From: Terrimonas pollutisoli
GTDB taxonomy: Bacteria > Bacteroidota > Bacteroidia > Chitinophagales > Chitinophagaceae
NCBI RefSeq assembly: GCF_029360765.1
Contig: NZ_JARKNA010000004.1
Coordinates: forward strand, 396,388-460,387
DNA length: 64,000 bases
Reading direction: 5' to 3'
Each line of letters begins with the position of its first letter. Positions within the stretch are counted from its first letter, which is position 1. Below the pieces are notes generated by a model. The model was not told the origin of the DNA. It did not search any database and saw only the letters and a program-made list of their open reading frames with translations. A program made the position numbers and the translations under genes. Positions 53,444 through 63,344 of the stretch are shown here, in pieces.

Positions 53444-54832
53444 ATGTTCAGTAAAGAAACTTATATTCAAAGAAGACAGCGATTAAAAAAAGATGTTGGT
53501 AGTGGCGTCATATTATTGTTGGGCAATGAGGACACGGGCATGAACTATAAAGACAATTGTTATCCCTTCAGGCAGGATAGTAGTTTTTTATATTTTATCG
53601 GCTTGGACAAGCCCTCACTGGCTGCAGTGATTAATATTGACGAGGACAACGAAATCGTTTTTGGGGATGATCCCACCATTGATGATATCGTATGGATGGG
53701 AACACAGCCAACTGTGAAGGAACTGGCTGCTCCAACCGGCATTACAACCGTCATGCCAGCAAAGGAGTTGAAGACTATTATTCAAAAAGCAATAACAGGT
53801 GGACAAAACATTCATTTCCTGCCGCCGTATCGTTCCGAAAATTTTATAAAAATCAATGAGCTTATCAATATTCCCCTTGATGCGATAAAAGAAAAAGCCT
53901 CTGTTGCCCTTATCAAAGCTGTAGTAGCACAGCGGGCTATCAAATCAACTGAAGAAGTAGCAGAAATAAACAAGGCCGTCAACACCAGCAACGAAATGCA
54001 TCTGGCAGCTATTCGCCATACAAAGGAAGGACTAACCGAAATGCAGGTAGCGGGGATTGTACAGGGCATTGCGATAGCTGCAGGCGGAAACATTTCTTAT
54101 CCAATCATCTATACTGTCGATGGGCAAACTTTACACAATCATCCTACCTCAAGAGTTTTGAAAAAAGGGGAGCTGGTGTTGTGTGATGCAGGAGCGGAAA
54201 CAGCAATGCATTATGCCGGTGACCTTACCCGTACATTTCCTGTTGACAAGAAATTTACGCCGGTGCAAAAGGAAGTGTATGATATTGTGTTGAAGGCTGA
54301 AGAGGCCGCGGCCAAAGCGTTGGCGCCGGGTAAGTTTTTTAAGGATATTCATTTTTTAGCCGCTGAGCACCTGGTGGATGGTTTGAAGCAAATGGGACTG
54401 ATGAAAGGCGATGCGAAAGAAGCGGTGCAGCAGAGCGCCCATGCATTATTCTTTCCCTGTGGGCTCGGCCATATGATGGGGCTTGATGTGCATGATATGG
54501 AAGATCTCGGTGAACAATACGTAGGTTATACGGATGACCTGAAAAAAAGTACTCTCTTTGGTTTAAAATCATTGCGGTTGGGCAGGGCATTGGAGCCGGG
54601 CTTTGTATTAACCGTTGAGCCGGGTATTTATTTCATTCCCGAATTGATCGATCTATGGGAAGGACAAAAAAAGTTTACTGATTTTATTAATTACGAAAAA
54701 CTGGCACCGTTCCGCAATTTTGGCGGCGCCAGGGTAGAAGAGAATTTTCTAATCACGGAAAAAGGAACGCAATTATTAGGCGAGCCATTGATAAAAACAA
54801 CTGAGGAGATAGAAACACTGCTGGCGGAATAA
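53444..54832 (+). CDS. M24B-family Xaa-Pro aminopeptidase
   Basis: A 462-residue pita-bread-fold metallopeptidase that removes an N-terminal residue when proline follows. The N-terminal AMP_N domain is at residues 1-150 (RQDSSFLYFIGLDKPS). The dinuclear metal site is spread over LCDAGAETAMHYAGDLTRTF (two Asp), GLGHMMGLDVHD (His), TVEPGIYF (Glu) and ARVEENFLIT (Glu). No signal peptide is visible, so it probably works in the cytoplasm on imported di- and tripeptides. Its place after the DPP IV-like gene fits a proline-peptide pathway. Confidence 0.92.
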   Translation: MFSKETYIQRRQRLKKDVGSGVILLLGNEDTGMNYKDNCYPFRQDSSFLYFIGLDKPSLAAVINIDEDNEIVFGDDPTIDDIVWMGTQPTVKELAAPTGITTVMPAKELKTIIQKAITGGQNIHFLPPYRSENFIKINELINIPLDAIKEKASVALIKAVVAQRAIKSTEEVAEINKAVNTSNEMHLAAIRHTKEGLTEMQVAGIVQGIAIAAGGNISYPIIYTVDGQTLHNHPTSRVLKKGELVLCDAGAETAMHYAGDLTRTFPVDKKFTPVQKEVYDIVLKAEEAAAKALAPGKFFKDIHFLAAEHLVDGLKQMGLMKGDAKEAVQQSAHALFFPCGLGHMMGLDVHDMEDLGEQYVGYTDDLKKSTLFGLKSLRLGRALEPGFVLTVEPGIYFIPELIDLWEGQKKFTDFINYEKLAPFRNFGGARVEENFLITEKGTQLLGEPLIKTTEEIETLLAE

Positions 54833-54859
54833 TTGGATATCTTAGCTCCTGCGAGTAAT

Positions 54860-54925
54860 GAACTCTGCATCCCCTCCGTCGGAGGGGCAAAAGCATTTTC
54901 GCATAAAAAAATTTCGATAGGGGAG
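54860..54925. repeat. Short GC-rich palindromic repeat between convergent genes
   Basis: CCCCTCCGTCGGAGGGG forms a tight hairpin near 54872-54888, and a related GATAGGGGAGGG follows near 54917. It lies between the M24B gene and the leftward methyltransferase-like gene, the third convergent gap in the window to hold a palindrome. A bidirectional terminator role is possible. Confidence 0.5.
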
Positions 54926-54953
54926 GGTTTTGGCGATGCGAAAATTATCGTCT

Positions 54954-55454
54954 TTATTTCTGCGGTTTATAGGCTTTCAGTTTAGGTATCCACCTGGGAA
55001 CATTTTTTTTATACACCAGATATTCCTCGCCAAATCGCTTGTATAGATCGGGTTCTTCTATCAAAATAAAGTAGATGGTGTTGAACGCAAAAAAGATCAA
55101 TGCTTCAATCAATATATTGGTGGAGTTCAGTAACAATGTTTCTCCCAATAAAATGAAAAAGACGCCGGATATCATGGGGTTCCGGCAATATCGATAAGGC
55201 CCGGCGATGACAAGCTTTTGCGTTGGTGTCCACGGGGCTAGAGTGCCTTTCCCGATTGTTTTAAAAAGATAAACGGTCCTCAGAAATAAGATCAGGCCGC
55301 AAACGAACAGGATAATGCCTATGACCTTCAAAAAAATAGTTGCGTTAAATAGCGCCTGGTGTTTGTCATAAATTAACCAGGGAATGATAACTGTCACCGT
55401 AAAAGGCAGTATAAGAATATCACGAATATGTTTTATGATTGACGGGTCTTGCAT
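54954..55454 (-). CDS. Isoprenylcysteine carboxyl methyltransferase-family membrane protein
   Basis: A 166-residue membrane protein with about four hydrophobic segments. The motif GPYRYCRNPMISGVFFILLG is the SAM-binding signature shared by ICMT and related phospholipid or NnrU-like methyltransferases, and EEPDLYKRFGEEYLVYKKNV is the conserved C-terminal stretch. Bacterial members methylate unknown lipids or other small molecules. It is transcribed towards the M24B gene and appears to be a single-gene unit. Homology is clear, but the substrate is not. Confidence 0.85.
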   Translation of the reverse strand: MQDPSIIKHIRDILILPFTVTVIIPWLIYDKHQALFNATIFLKVIGIILFVCGLILFLRTVYLFKTIGKGTLAPWTPTQKLVIAGPYRYCRNPMISGVFFILLGETLLLNSTNILIEALIFFAFNTIYFILIEEPDLYKRFGEEYLVYKKNVPRWIPKLKAYKPQK

Positions 55455-55907
55455 GTTGGATTCTGCTCGTGAATGTATTGAATTATATATTTTATTGAAG
55501 AAGGCGCACTCGTTTGTTCAGTAGGTTAGAAACATCAACTGCGGCGTAAAAAAACTAACTACAGGAGACCGTTGTAAAAAAGCATAAAAAATCCGTTGAA
55601 GTGTATCTATTGACAGACCGCTATACTGACTTAGAGTCTTAAAAGTTTGCCATTTTTATACCCATTTTTTGAACCAGTCGAACCGGATTTTCCAATCGTT
55701 GATTACGCAACTTTTACATTTAAACCGTTGCCTGGCGACTTGTTTTCTCCATCGAATAACGCCGCCCTGTTGTAAGACAGCGACGTTTTTTAGAACTTTT
55801 TATTGGTAAAAAAAAGCTAGTGAAACCAGTTTCACTAAGCTTTCTTCAAACTCTTATTTGGCGTAAGGTACAGCCGGCTCTACCAACTAATTTTCAGTAA
55901 AATGCTA
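55455..55907. other. Intergenic region upstream of the ICMT-like gene
   Basis: This 453-bp stretch lies between two leftward genes. Apart from the terminator near its right end I recognise nothing in it. There is no open frame of note on either strand. It should hold the promoter of the ICMT-like gene. The middle (55540-55790) could be the relic of a gene, but I cannot support that. Confidence 0.45.
55808..55842 (-). terminator. Terminator of the giant surface-protein gene
   Basis: Read on the minus strand, AAGCTTAGTGAAAC pairs with GTTTCACTAGCTT with a one-base bulge, followed by eight Ts. It lies about 66 bases past the stop codon of the 2463-residue gene. Confidence 0.75.
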
Positions 55908-58900
55908 TTATTTTTTTAGAATCATTCGTTGCATATATTCTTTATTCTGCTGGTTATATATCCTAAGTATGTAAAGACCGGCAGCGAGTCTTCCCATATT
56001 CAGGCTGGTGTTGCGGGCAAATTGTTTTTTCCCCAACACCTCCTTCCCGGTGAGGTCAACGATTGTCAGCATAAACAAAGTTGGGTTACCCTGATAACTG
56101 ATGAATAGTTCATCTTTGACCGGATTGGGGCCTATTTGCATTTTTGTATCAAGATCCGGCGAGTTGATTGCAGTATACACGAAATTAAAAGGATCGGATG
56201 CCGGGCTTGTACAACCATTGGTATTGGTTGTGACAGTATATAGCCCTGAACTGGAAGGCTCATATACAGCGCCTGTAGCTCCTGCAATCGCAGTATCATT
56301 CAGATACCATGTGTTTCCAGCACTACTGGAAGAAGTCAAACTGTTGCCAACCTGCGTTATCGTTGGTACGGGCGACTGCGGACTAACCACCACTGGTTGT
56401 GTAGCGGTAGTTGATCCGCAGGCGTTTGTTGCTGTCACGATATAATTTCCTGCTGTATTTACGGTTATACTATTTCCACTAGCCCCGGTATTCCATGTAT
56501 AGATACAACTGCTGCAATTCACGAGCGATGCTGTTAAGATAGCGTTTCCGGGCGGGCAAATGGTAGCGGAAGGAGTTGCCACAATAGTGGGAACGCTTGG
56601 TAAGGTTAAACCTGTTGTTACATTGATTCCAATCCTTAGAGCGTTATTATTTTCATTGGGCTCATTTACCTGGTTAGCGCCATCAGCAACTACAAAAAGA
56701 AAATAAGATTCGGGAGAGACACAGGGCATAGTCAGCGATTGATTGATCGTTCCCGAATTTGCACCTGCTCCAGGCCCTGTAACAACGTCGTAATAATTCA
56801 ATAAAGAATCTCCATTTGTACCCGGCGTAAGAATCGTGTCTGCCGACAGGTAAAAATAAATCTTATGTGCACTGGCATTGGCGGCACCCGAGTTGTTTTC
56901 AATGAAACTGGTGGTGAATACCGAACCGGTGGATACACTGTTTGCACTAACTGTCTGTTCACTTATGGTAAGCTCTGCCGAAGGAATTCCCGTTACCAAT
57001 GTAGCCAGCGAATCAGTAACAGTGAATTCAGAAAAAGATCGCTGGTTAGTAATAGTTATCGTCCTGTTGTTTCTGTCAACAACATTAGGATGAATTTCCT
57101 GCCAGCTTCCTGTAACATCTGATTCCCGTTTATTGACAATCATTGTCGCTTCATCGCTTATCTTTCCTAACATAGATGAGTCGTAGTATAATGTTAGATC
57201 GTAACTATATCCACTGCCACCTGTGGCTGGCAGATCAAGATAGCTGCTCCAAGTCCGTGCATTGGCGATGGTGTTGCCATTGGTGAGATCATTTGGCCAG
57301 GTACCGGTGTAAAGCCGAGCATTGCCAAGATCGGGCAGGGTCCCTTGTGAGTCCCATTGAATGGTAGCGATTATTCGGCCATTGAAGCTAAGCGTATCCG
57401 TTCCACCAGGCGCATGCCGGCCATAAACATATACGGCGGGGGGGGTGGTGTTTGTATTGAATTCATGGCTGCCGATATCCACGGATCCATTGTCAACGCT
57501 TACAGAACGTATTCCGGTTTGCTTAAAATCGGCGTCAATATCATTTAATGGGATTCCTTTTCCATTAACATACCAACAGAAATTGTTGGCGGTATTGATA
57601 TCCAGGTTTCCCTTTGGAGGATCAACAAAAAGTGTGGAGACTGACAATACACTCTTTGGAGTGATATAGCCGTTTCTATCCGAACCAGTGATTGATCTCC
57701 AACCAGCCATTGAAAGAATATTATTTCCCCAAAGAAAAGCACTGCTGGTATCGGTTGTTACAAATAAATTATAGTCTGAAGTTTGCTGCGACCACACCGA
57801 GGATGGGCTAACCACTTTGACCGCAACAGCTCCGTGCTGTGCCGAGCCACCAGTACGCTCATTGATGATGAGATTATTTTTGAATCGCTTTGTCACACCA
57901 ATGCCTTCATTATGAAAGCCGAATGACGAAGTAGTGCCTGACACCTGCGAACCACCGAGTACTATCGTATTGTAGTCAATGGATTTATCGTTTTCTGTAT
58001 TGATGGTAGATTTATCATAAATACCGTACAGTTTCACTGGATTTGGATACAGGCCGTTTGTCAGCCTGATTTGGTTATTCTCAACTTTCCAGCTTCCATT
58101 TTGAGACAAATGGAAACCAGTTATTGTACCATTGATACTGTTCGGCATCGTAATGTTATAAACCCGGTTTTTCCGCATAATACCGCCGCCGTTGTGGGCA
58201 GAAGATGTTTGGAAACCGGTTACCTTCACCGCGCCGCTGTGAGTGGCGGAGAGATTAAAGACCTCGTTCTGTTCGACGAGATTATTTTTAACAGGCGTAC
58301 CCACGTATATCCCGGTAAGTGCATCGTTTCCAATTATTGACGTAGCAACAGTAATATCCCTCACGATATTATTCCGGATAATTACAGCGGAGTCGGCGAA
58401 TGCAAATATGCCCTTGGTTGATGCATAGAAAACGGTAGCGTTGGTACAGGTAATACCTGCAACCAGGTTGCCGGATATTGTACTCCTGCGGCCGCTTCCG
58501 TAGATTAAATATATGTTGGATGCAGCCAGCTCCATGCTTTGCCGGTTCGTGCTATCGCCAATTGTGTTATCGAGAACCGAAAACCGTCCATAAGCCTGGA
58601 TGGGGAAGAAATTGGCTGCATTTACGTGGGTAGTTTGAATATTTTGAATGGTATTTCGTTGGATATAACAATCGTTGTTGGAGTTGCCTTGCGCATCAAT
58701 AAGCATGAAATTCTGAAATGCGCCATCATGTATCCATGGCTTTCCCTTACAAAACGGCTGCGATCCACCAAAGTAATTATCATTGATTTCGCTCATGGAC
58801 ATAGCAAAGGTGTATATACCATGATAAAATGTGGAATGATGTGCGTTAAGGTCGTTCCAGTAGAAATGATTGGAGTCGATGCGTATGGTTTCACCAATTG

Positions 58901-61900
58901 GGTTGAGGCGTATACCCGCATTTTCCATATTGACAAAATGATTGGCATGTATGGACAGTCTTATTGGAGTACTGGTTCTATCAGCGGAAATGCCGATAGT
59001 GGGCTTGCCGGAATTACCCTCAATATTGCTGAAAATATTATTGCTGATTACAAGGTCCTTTTTAGTTCCTTTGGCAAGCGTAAGAATACCCCGCTCATGA
59101 TCGTATTTACCCATATTGTTTTGGAATTGCGAATTACGGATTTGCACGCTATCGGTACCACTTATCAATGCCAGTGTCGATTTTGCATTGGCGGGGTCGG
59201 AATGTGCATTGATAAAGCGCAGCCATCTTCCACTGCCATTAAAACTACCGTCTATTGTTAGGTTATCGTAACTATCCACGCGGATCATTTCCGTGTTGAG
59301 ATCCGCATTGTTCCTGATCACAAATAGGGAATCGTGAGAAGGGACAATCGTCACATTTACGCCACGTTTATTTATGGTACTGTCCAATGCCCATTTCCCA
59401 TTTTCATTTAAATGCGAAATGATCCGTATCGTCAGGTTACCGGCTTTTATAGAATCTCTTTTCAATCCTTCAAATACGCCGCCATCAGCGGTAAGAGATG
59501 TATACCGCTGGTTGACGCCAACATTCACAACGGAAGGAATGATATAGCCGCCTGATCTGATCCGGTATGTATAGGGTTTCAGTGGCGCAGACACTTGTTG
59601 ACTGACGGTTGTATGCACCGCACCTTGGGCCGGACTAACGGAAAGATTAAAGCCCGAGTTGAACGTCGTATCCTGGGCCACGAAATAATATTGAATGCTG
59701 TCCGAGCCATTGTGCGTAACGTTCACCAACTGGTGATCGATATAAAACCGCCAGTTGCCGTCTTTCGCCGTACCACTCACAAGAGTTCCATAACTGAACT
59801 GCCATGGCGAAGTGGATGGATAGCTTTTACGATACCATATGGTCGGTCTTTCGTTACCGGTTACATTCAATCCCTTCAGCGCATCGGTAATAGAAATGCT
59901 GATATAACGGCTTGTTGTATCAGTCGCATCCGGCAAAGGAACAACAGTGATGTTCGGTGGATCGAGGTCAAGTGGCAAATAGTTACCGGCGTCGGCGCCA
60001 ATATCCACAGGTGAATTATTTGCCCTTACATCGCCATCGAAATCGAAAGTTGTACTGTATGATCCAAAAGAAGTACCCCGGCGCTCAGCAGGTGTAGTAC
60101 CTGTAACATGCAAATCCAGCAAACGTGTGGGACCATCGGGTAATACAAAATTTGGCTGCACTAATACGGAATGAACATCTTTGCCCTTATCCTTCCATTG
60201 CTGAAAATTCAGATTTCTTGGATAAGCTGTGCTAAAGATTGTATTCGTTCCCTGGTAGCAAACATTGTAATCCGAATAACTATCATGGGAACTTGAGGCG
60301 GTTGAGAATATGGAATTGATGCCGCTCGTTGAAGTACGGACATTCACCAGTATATTATTCACAAAGCTCGATGATCCGTAATAAGAAACACATTCCGATG
60401 AACCTTCGCCATGACCTGCAATATAAATTGTATTGTGTACAACACGGTTATTGGTAGTATATGTATTTGAATATCCGGTAGAAGGCCATTTACTTGTAGC
60501 ATTCCCGGCAGAATCAATACCCAGCCTGATCATATTATTGGTAATAACCGAGCGATCGTCGTCCATGCTTAGCGCTTTTCCGGTTCCGTCAATAAAATTG
60601 GCGTTGATGGTGTTATTACAATCTCTCGAAAAAATAGAAACAGGACCACCGGATATCATACTGCTGTCTTCCATATGTAGTATCTTATTCCTTTCTATCA
60701 GTACTCCGGAACGTGCCGCATAAATTCCTGCAACAGAAAAGTAGGCGCCGGAAACACTTTCCAAAGACTTAATGTAGCTGATGGTATTACCAGTAATTTT
60801 TCCGTTAATAGTAGGATCAAAATGCTCGTCGAATACTTTTGAAATGCCGATAACCGCATTTTTAGCAACAATATTTGTAATGAGGTTATCAGTGATCGTG
60901 GCTCTTCCCCAGGAATAAATAGCTGTCATCATTCCGGAGCCTTTATGTATGATCTTATAATCCTGTTGAACAGTACCCAGTATATTTTTGTTGATCAGTA
61001 CCGTATTTCCCGAGTTGGTCTCTAAAAGCCGTAAACTTAAGATATCTGTATTAGTACCGACAACTGATGTGCGGATATGCACCATGGTGTTAGTTTGAAT
61101 AGAACCAACGGCGACACCAACAGTTCTCACTATAGTAGTTTCAACTGTGTAAGGATATGCGGGATTATAGGTATACGAGATACTGTCAGCAGGATTAAGA
61201 TCGCCAAATTGATTTTCTTCTATGGTAAAATCAATGGTTGCTCCTGAACTGCCAAATTTTCCTACACGAATAAGATCAATATAGGAAGAGATTGGCTGTG
61301 TGGTAGCTGCAACTATTTTTAGACGTTTAAACCGATTGTTCTTGATCGTAGCACTGGCGTTTGTTCCAATTCCATTAAAAAACCAGGAAGCATTCCATAT
61401 TAATACATTGCCGCCGCAGTTCGGACTGCTTCCACCGAAATAGTTTCCGGTGATCTGGTTTTTCATCGAATTATCGTTGGTGCTTATGTTGATAAATCCT
61501 GAACTATCAGTTGCTGCAACAGGGAGGGTAGCATAAAAACTGTTATCATTGATTATCCAGCCTTTTCCATCGATGTCAAGGGCATAACGCCGGAAATTGT
61601 AGAGGCGGCAACGCGATACAGTGTTATTATAATTCGGAGCCCCGTTACTGATTACAGATCTGATGAGTTGGACAGGTAAAGAAAAAGAGGCACCCCTGTC
61701 ATGCAGTTCACAATTTTCAATGTTGTTCGAATAACTTCCGCCTCCACTTTTGCCTTCAACCGTGACCGGGCTCACCGTGGAAAAGTTGGTACTGGATTTA
61801 AATTCTATATATCTTATCCTGTTTTGCCAGCCGTTTACAATCCTGATCAATTCACCTGCGCCCTCTAGGGTGAGTGCTACTGGCCCTGTTCCCGCTGCTC

Positions 61901-63299
61901 TTCCTTCCAGGATAATATTTTTTGAACTATCAATAAGAAATACAGGTGTTGCGGAATTATTTATAATATTAAAATTGGCACCTGCCGCAGGTTGAAGAGT
62001 AAGGGTATAATCTTTTTCGTGACAGGGAGCAAGAGATTTAAAACTAACAGGCAAGCTCTCCGATGCGAAACTGAATGAAGGAACCAATTCCCATGTTATG
62101 TTACCAACCATTCCCCATAGCGCAAGTGAATCTTGTGCAGCCCTGATGCTGCTAAAATTTCCACCAGGCCCGATTTTATAAATGCCGGCCATCGAACAAC
62201 GGGTGCTGTCTGTCAACACTAACTTGATATCCGTGTTGCCCTCGGTGAAAGGAATAACCTTCCAGTAGTATCGCGTATTTGTTTGAAGATCCTTGGCATC
62301 GTAAGTATTGGCATTTGGCGGAAGTGTAGTCAGCAGTTGATAATTGTTGGAATCGGAAACCGAACGGTAGATCATCCAGCCGAAGTTATTAGTAATGTTA
62401 TCCGTCCAGTTGAGCTTCATGGATTTTGCAAGCACACGGGTCACGGAGCTGGCTGTAACACTTCCGTTGCAGGTGACCGGCGTCATGGATATTTTTCTGC
62501 GTACACCCTCTGTTGTCGAATGTAAGCCGGCAATGATACCTGGTGTAGCGGAACTAACCAGTGATTGGGTGGCAAATTCTTCGGCAGCCACACGGGTTGC
62601 ACTAAATGAACTAAGGCTGCTGATAGCAAGAAAGCTATTATCGGTATTACCCGAAGAGAAGCCGATGGAAGCCGTAACGGTTGTGCTCCCATTACCAATT
62701 GTCATCTTGCCATACACGTATTCAATCTCACCAGTGCTCTCGTAGATCCTTGCCTGGAATACGGCATCAGCGGGATTAACTGCCGTTGTGGAGGTTGAGC
62801 TGACCACGCTATTCCATTGTACTACCAGGCAACGGTGTGGATAGCTACCACTGATTGTTGATTGTATGGTAGGCCCGGTTCGGGCAGTTCGCTGGTCACC
62901 GGAAAAAGCTGCCAGTAACGGAGCATCGTTAAAAGAATCGGGTGGATAACTGATAGCACGGGTGAGGTCATTGACTCCTCCCAGTATATAGGAAGGTGAG
63001 CCCGCGACAGCAAGCCCGATCTGGCCATAACCTCCTACCACAAAATGGGTATAAAGCTTTCCCATAAAAATGAGGTCGAAACCTATCGGTAGCACGGTCG
63101 AATTGGTACTTACAATATTATTCGCGATGAGGTTGGGCGAATTGGAAAAATTAATGGAGTTCCCATTCTTATCAGCCAATAGAGTAGCCGATGTATTGGT
63201 GCTGACGCTATAGTTCGCAGATGTCTGCGAATGGAGGGAAACATTGAAGTAACAGGATACGATTATAACAAGCAGAGGGCGGCTATGGTGAAATCTCAT
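55908..63299 (-). CDS. Giant T9SS-exported surface protein with duplicated parallel beta-helix
   Basis: A 2463-residue secreted protein. A signal peptide (LLVIIVSCYFNVSLHSQ) is followed by a beta-rich N-terminal region and a fibronectin-III-like domain (about 277-353). Two related right-handed beta-helix segments follow (about 375-1100 and 1260-1945), each starting with a GVNQRYTSLT- or GPGGNFSSI-type motif and containing NYFGGS near residues 623 and 1511. Each ends in VDIG. A CARDB-like domain (about 2105-2230) and Ig-like segments follow. The C-terminal 80 residues, with QIGPNPVKDELFI and MQRMILKK, are a type A T9SS sorting domain. No catalytic motif is evident. It may be an adhesin or a polysaccharide-binding or lyase-like protein. 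Confidence 0.88.
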   Translation of the reverse strand: MRFHHSRPLLVIIVSCYFNVSLHSQTSANYSVSTNTSATLLADKNGNSINFSNSPNLIANNIVSTNSTVLPIGFDLIFMGKLYTHFVVGGYGQIGLAVAGSPSYILGGVNDLTRAISYPPDSFNDAPLLAAFSGDQRTARTGPTIQSTISGSYPHRCLVVQWNSVVSSTSTTAVNPADAVFQARIYESTGEIEYVYGKMTIGNGSTTVTASIGFSSGNTDNSFLAISSLSSFSATRVAAEEFATQSLVSSATPGIIAGLHSTTEGVRRKISMTPVTCNGSVTASSVTRVLAKSMKLNWTDNITNNFGWMIYRSVSDSNNYQLLTTLPPNANTYDAKDLQTNTRYYWKVIPFTEGNTDIKLVLTDSTRCSMAGIYKIGPGGNFSSIRAAQDSLALWGMVGNITWELVPSFSFASESLPVSFKSLAPCHEKDYTLTLQPAAGANFNIINNSATPVFLIDSSKNIILEGRAAGTGPVALTLEGAGELIRIVNGWQNRIRYIEFKSSTNFSTVSPVTVEGKSGGGSYSNNIENCELHDRGASFSLPVQLIRSVISNGAPNYNNTVSRCRLYNFRRYALDIDGKGWIINDNSFYATLPVAATDSSGFINISTNDNSMKNQITGNYFGGSSPNCGGNVLIWNASWFFNGIGTNASATIKNNRFKRLKIVAATTQPISSYIDLIRVGKFGSSGATIDFTIEENQFGDLNPADSISYTYNPAYPYTVETTIVRTVGVAVGSIQTNTMVHIRTSVVGTNTDILSLRLLETNSGNTVLINKNILGTVQQDYKIIHKGSGMMTAIYSWGRATITDNLITNIVAKNAVIGISKVFDEHFDPTINGKITGNTISYIKSLESVSGAYFSVAGIYAARSGVLIERNKILHMEDSSMISGGPVSIFSRDCNNTINANFIDGTGKALSMDDDRSVITNNMIRLGIDSAGNATSKWPSTGYSNTYTTNNRVVHNTIYIAGHGEGSSECVSYYGSSSFVNNILVNVRTSTSGINSIFSTASSSHDSYSDYNVCYQGTNTIFSTAYPRNLNFQQWKDKGKDVHSVLVQPNFVLPDGPTRLLDLHVTGTTPAERRGTSFGSYSTTFDFDGDVRANNSPVDIGADAGNYLPLDLDPPNITVVPLPDATDTTSRYISISITDALKGLNVTGNERPTIWYRKSYPSTSPWQFSYGTLVSGTAKDGNWRFYIDHQLVNVTHNGSDSIQYYFVAQDTTFNSGFNLSVSPAQGAVHTTVSQQVSAPLKPYTYRIRSGGYIIPSVVNVGVNQRYTSLTADGGVFEGLKRDSIKAGNLTIRIISHLNENGKWALDSTINKRGVNVTIVPSHDSLFVIRNNADLNTEMIRVDSYDNLTIDGSFNGSGRWLRFINAHSDPANAKSTLALISGTDSVQIRNSQFQNNMGKYDHERGILTLAKGTKKDLVISNNIFSNIEGNSGKPTIGISADRTSTPIRLSIHANHFVNMENAGIRLNPIGETIRIDSNHFYWNDLNAHHSTFYHGIYTFAMSMSEINDNYFGGSQPFCKGKPWIHDGAFQNFMLIDAQGNSNNDCYIQRNTIQNIQTTHVNAANFFPIQAYGRFSVLDNTIGDSTNRQSMELAASNIYLIYGSGRRSTISGNLVAGITCTNATVFYASTKGIFAFADSAVIIRNNIVRDITVATSIIGNDALTGIYVGTPVKNNLVEQNEVFNLSATHSGAVKVTGFQTSSAHNGGGIMRKNRVYNITMPNSINGTITGFHLSQNGSWKVENNQIRLTNGLYPNPVKLYGIYDKSTINTENDKSIDYNTIVLGGSQVSGTTSSFGFHNEGIGVTKRFKNNLIINERTGGSAQHGAVAVKVVSPSSVWSQQTSDYNLFVTTDTSSAFLWGNNILSMAGWRSITGSDRNGYITPKSVLSVSTLFVDPPKGNLDINTANNFCWYVNGKGIPLNDIDADFKQTGIRSVSVDNGSVDIGSHEFNTNTTPPAVYVYGRHAPGGTDTLSFNGRIIATIQWDSQGTLPDLGNARLYTGTWPNDLTNGNTIANARTWSSYLDLPATGGSGYSYDLTLYYDSSMLGKISDEATMIVNKRESDVTGSWQEIHPNVVDRNNRTITITNQRSFSEFTVTDSLATLVTGIPSAELTISEQTVSANSVSTGSVFTTSFIENNSGAANASAHKIYFYLSADTILTPGTNGDSLLNYYDVVTGPGAGANSGTINQSLTMPCVSPESYFLFVVADGANQVNEPNENNNALRIGINVTTGLTLPSVPTIVATPSATICPPGNAILTASLVNCSSCIYTWNTGASGNSITVNTAGNYIVTATNACGSTTATQPVVVSPQSPVPTITQVGNSLTSSSSAGNTWYLNDTAIAGATGAVYEPSSSGLYTVTTNTNGCTSPASDPFNFVYTAINSPDLDTKMQIGPNPVKDELFISYQGNPTLFMLTIVDLTGKEVLGKKQFARNTSLNMGRLAAGLYILRIYNQQNKEYMQRMILKK

Positions 63300-63300
63300 G

Positions 63301-63344
63301 AATTTACAATGGTGGTGACGAGAATTTACGATGGTGGTGACGAG
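63301..63344. repeat. Tandem 22-bp duplication in the leader of the giant gene
   Basis: Two adjacent 22-base units (63301-63322 and 63323-63344) differ at one position. Both contain ATGGTGGTGACGAG. They start one base upstream of the start codon of the leftward giant gene, so they form its 5' leader. Confidence 0.85.

Noticed and set aside
55455..55800. A degraded gene or insertion-sequence remnant before the ICMT-like gene
   Set aside because: No frame, motif or terminal repeat could be traced. It may simply be AT-rich spacer and promoter.
58539..60014. Plus-strand frames of 240 and 139 codons opposite the giant surface-protein gene
   Set aside because: They lie in the middle of a continuous 2463-codon frame with a signal peptide and a sorting domain. 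No motif or start-site evidence supports them.
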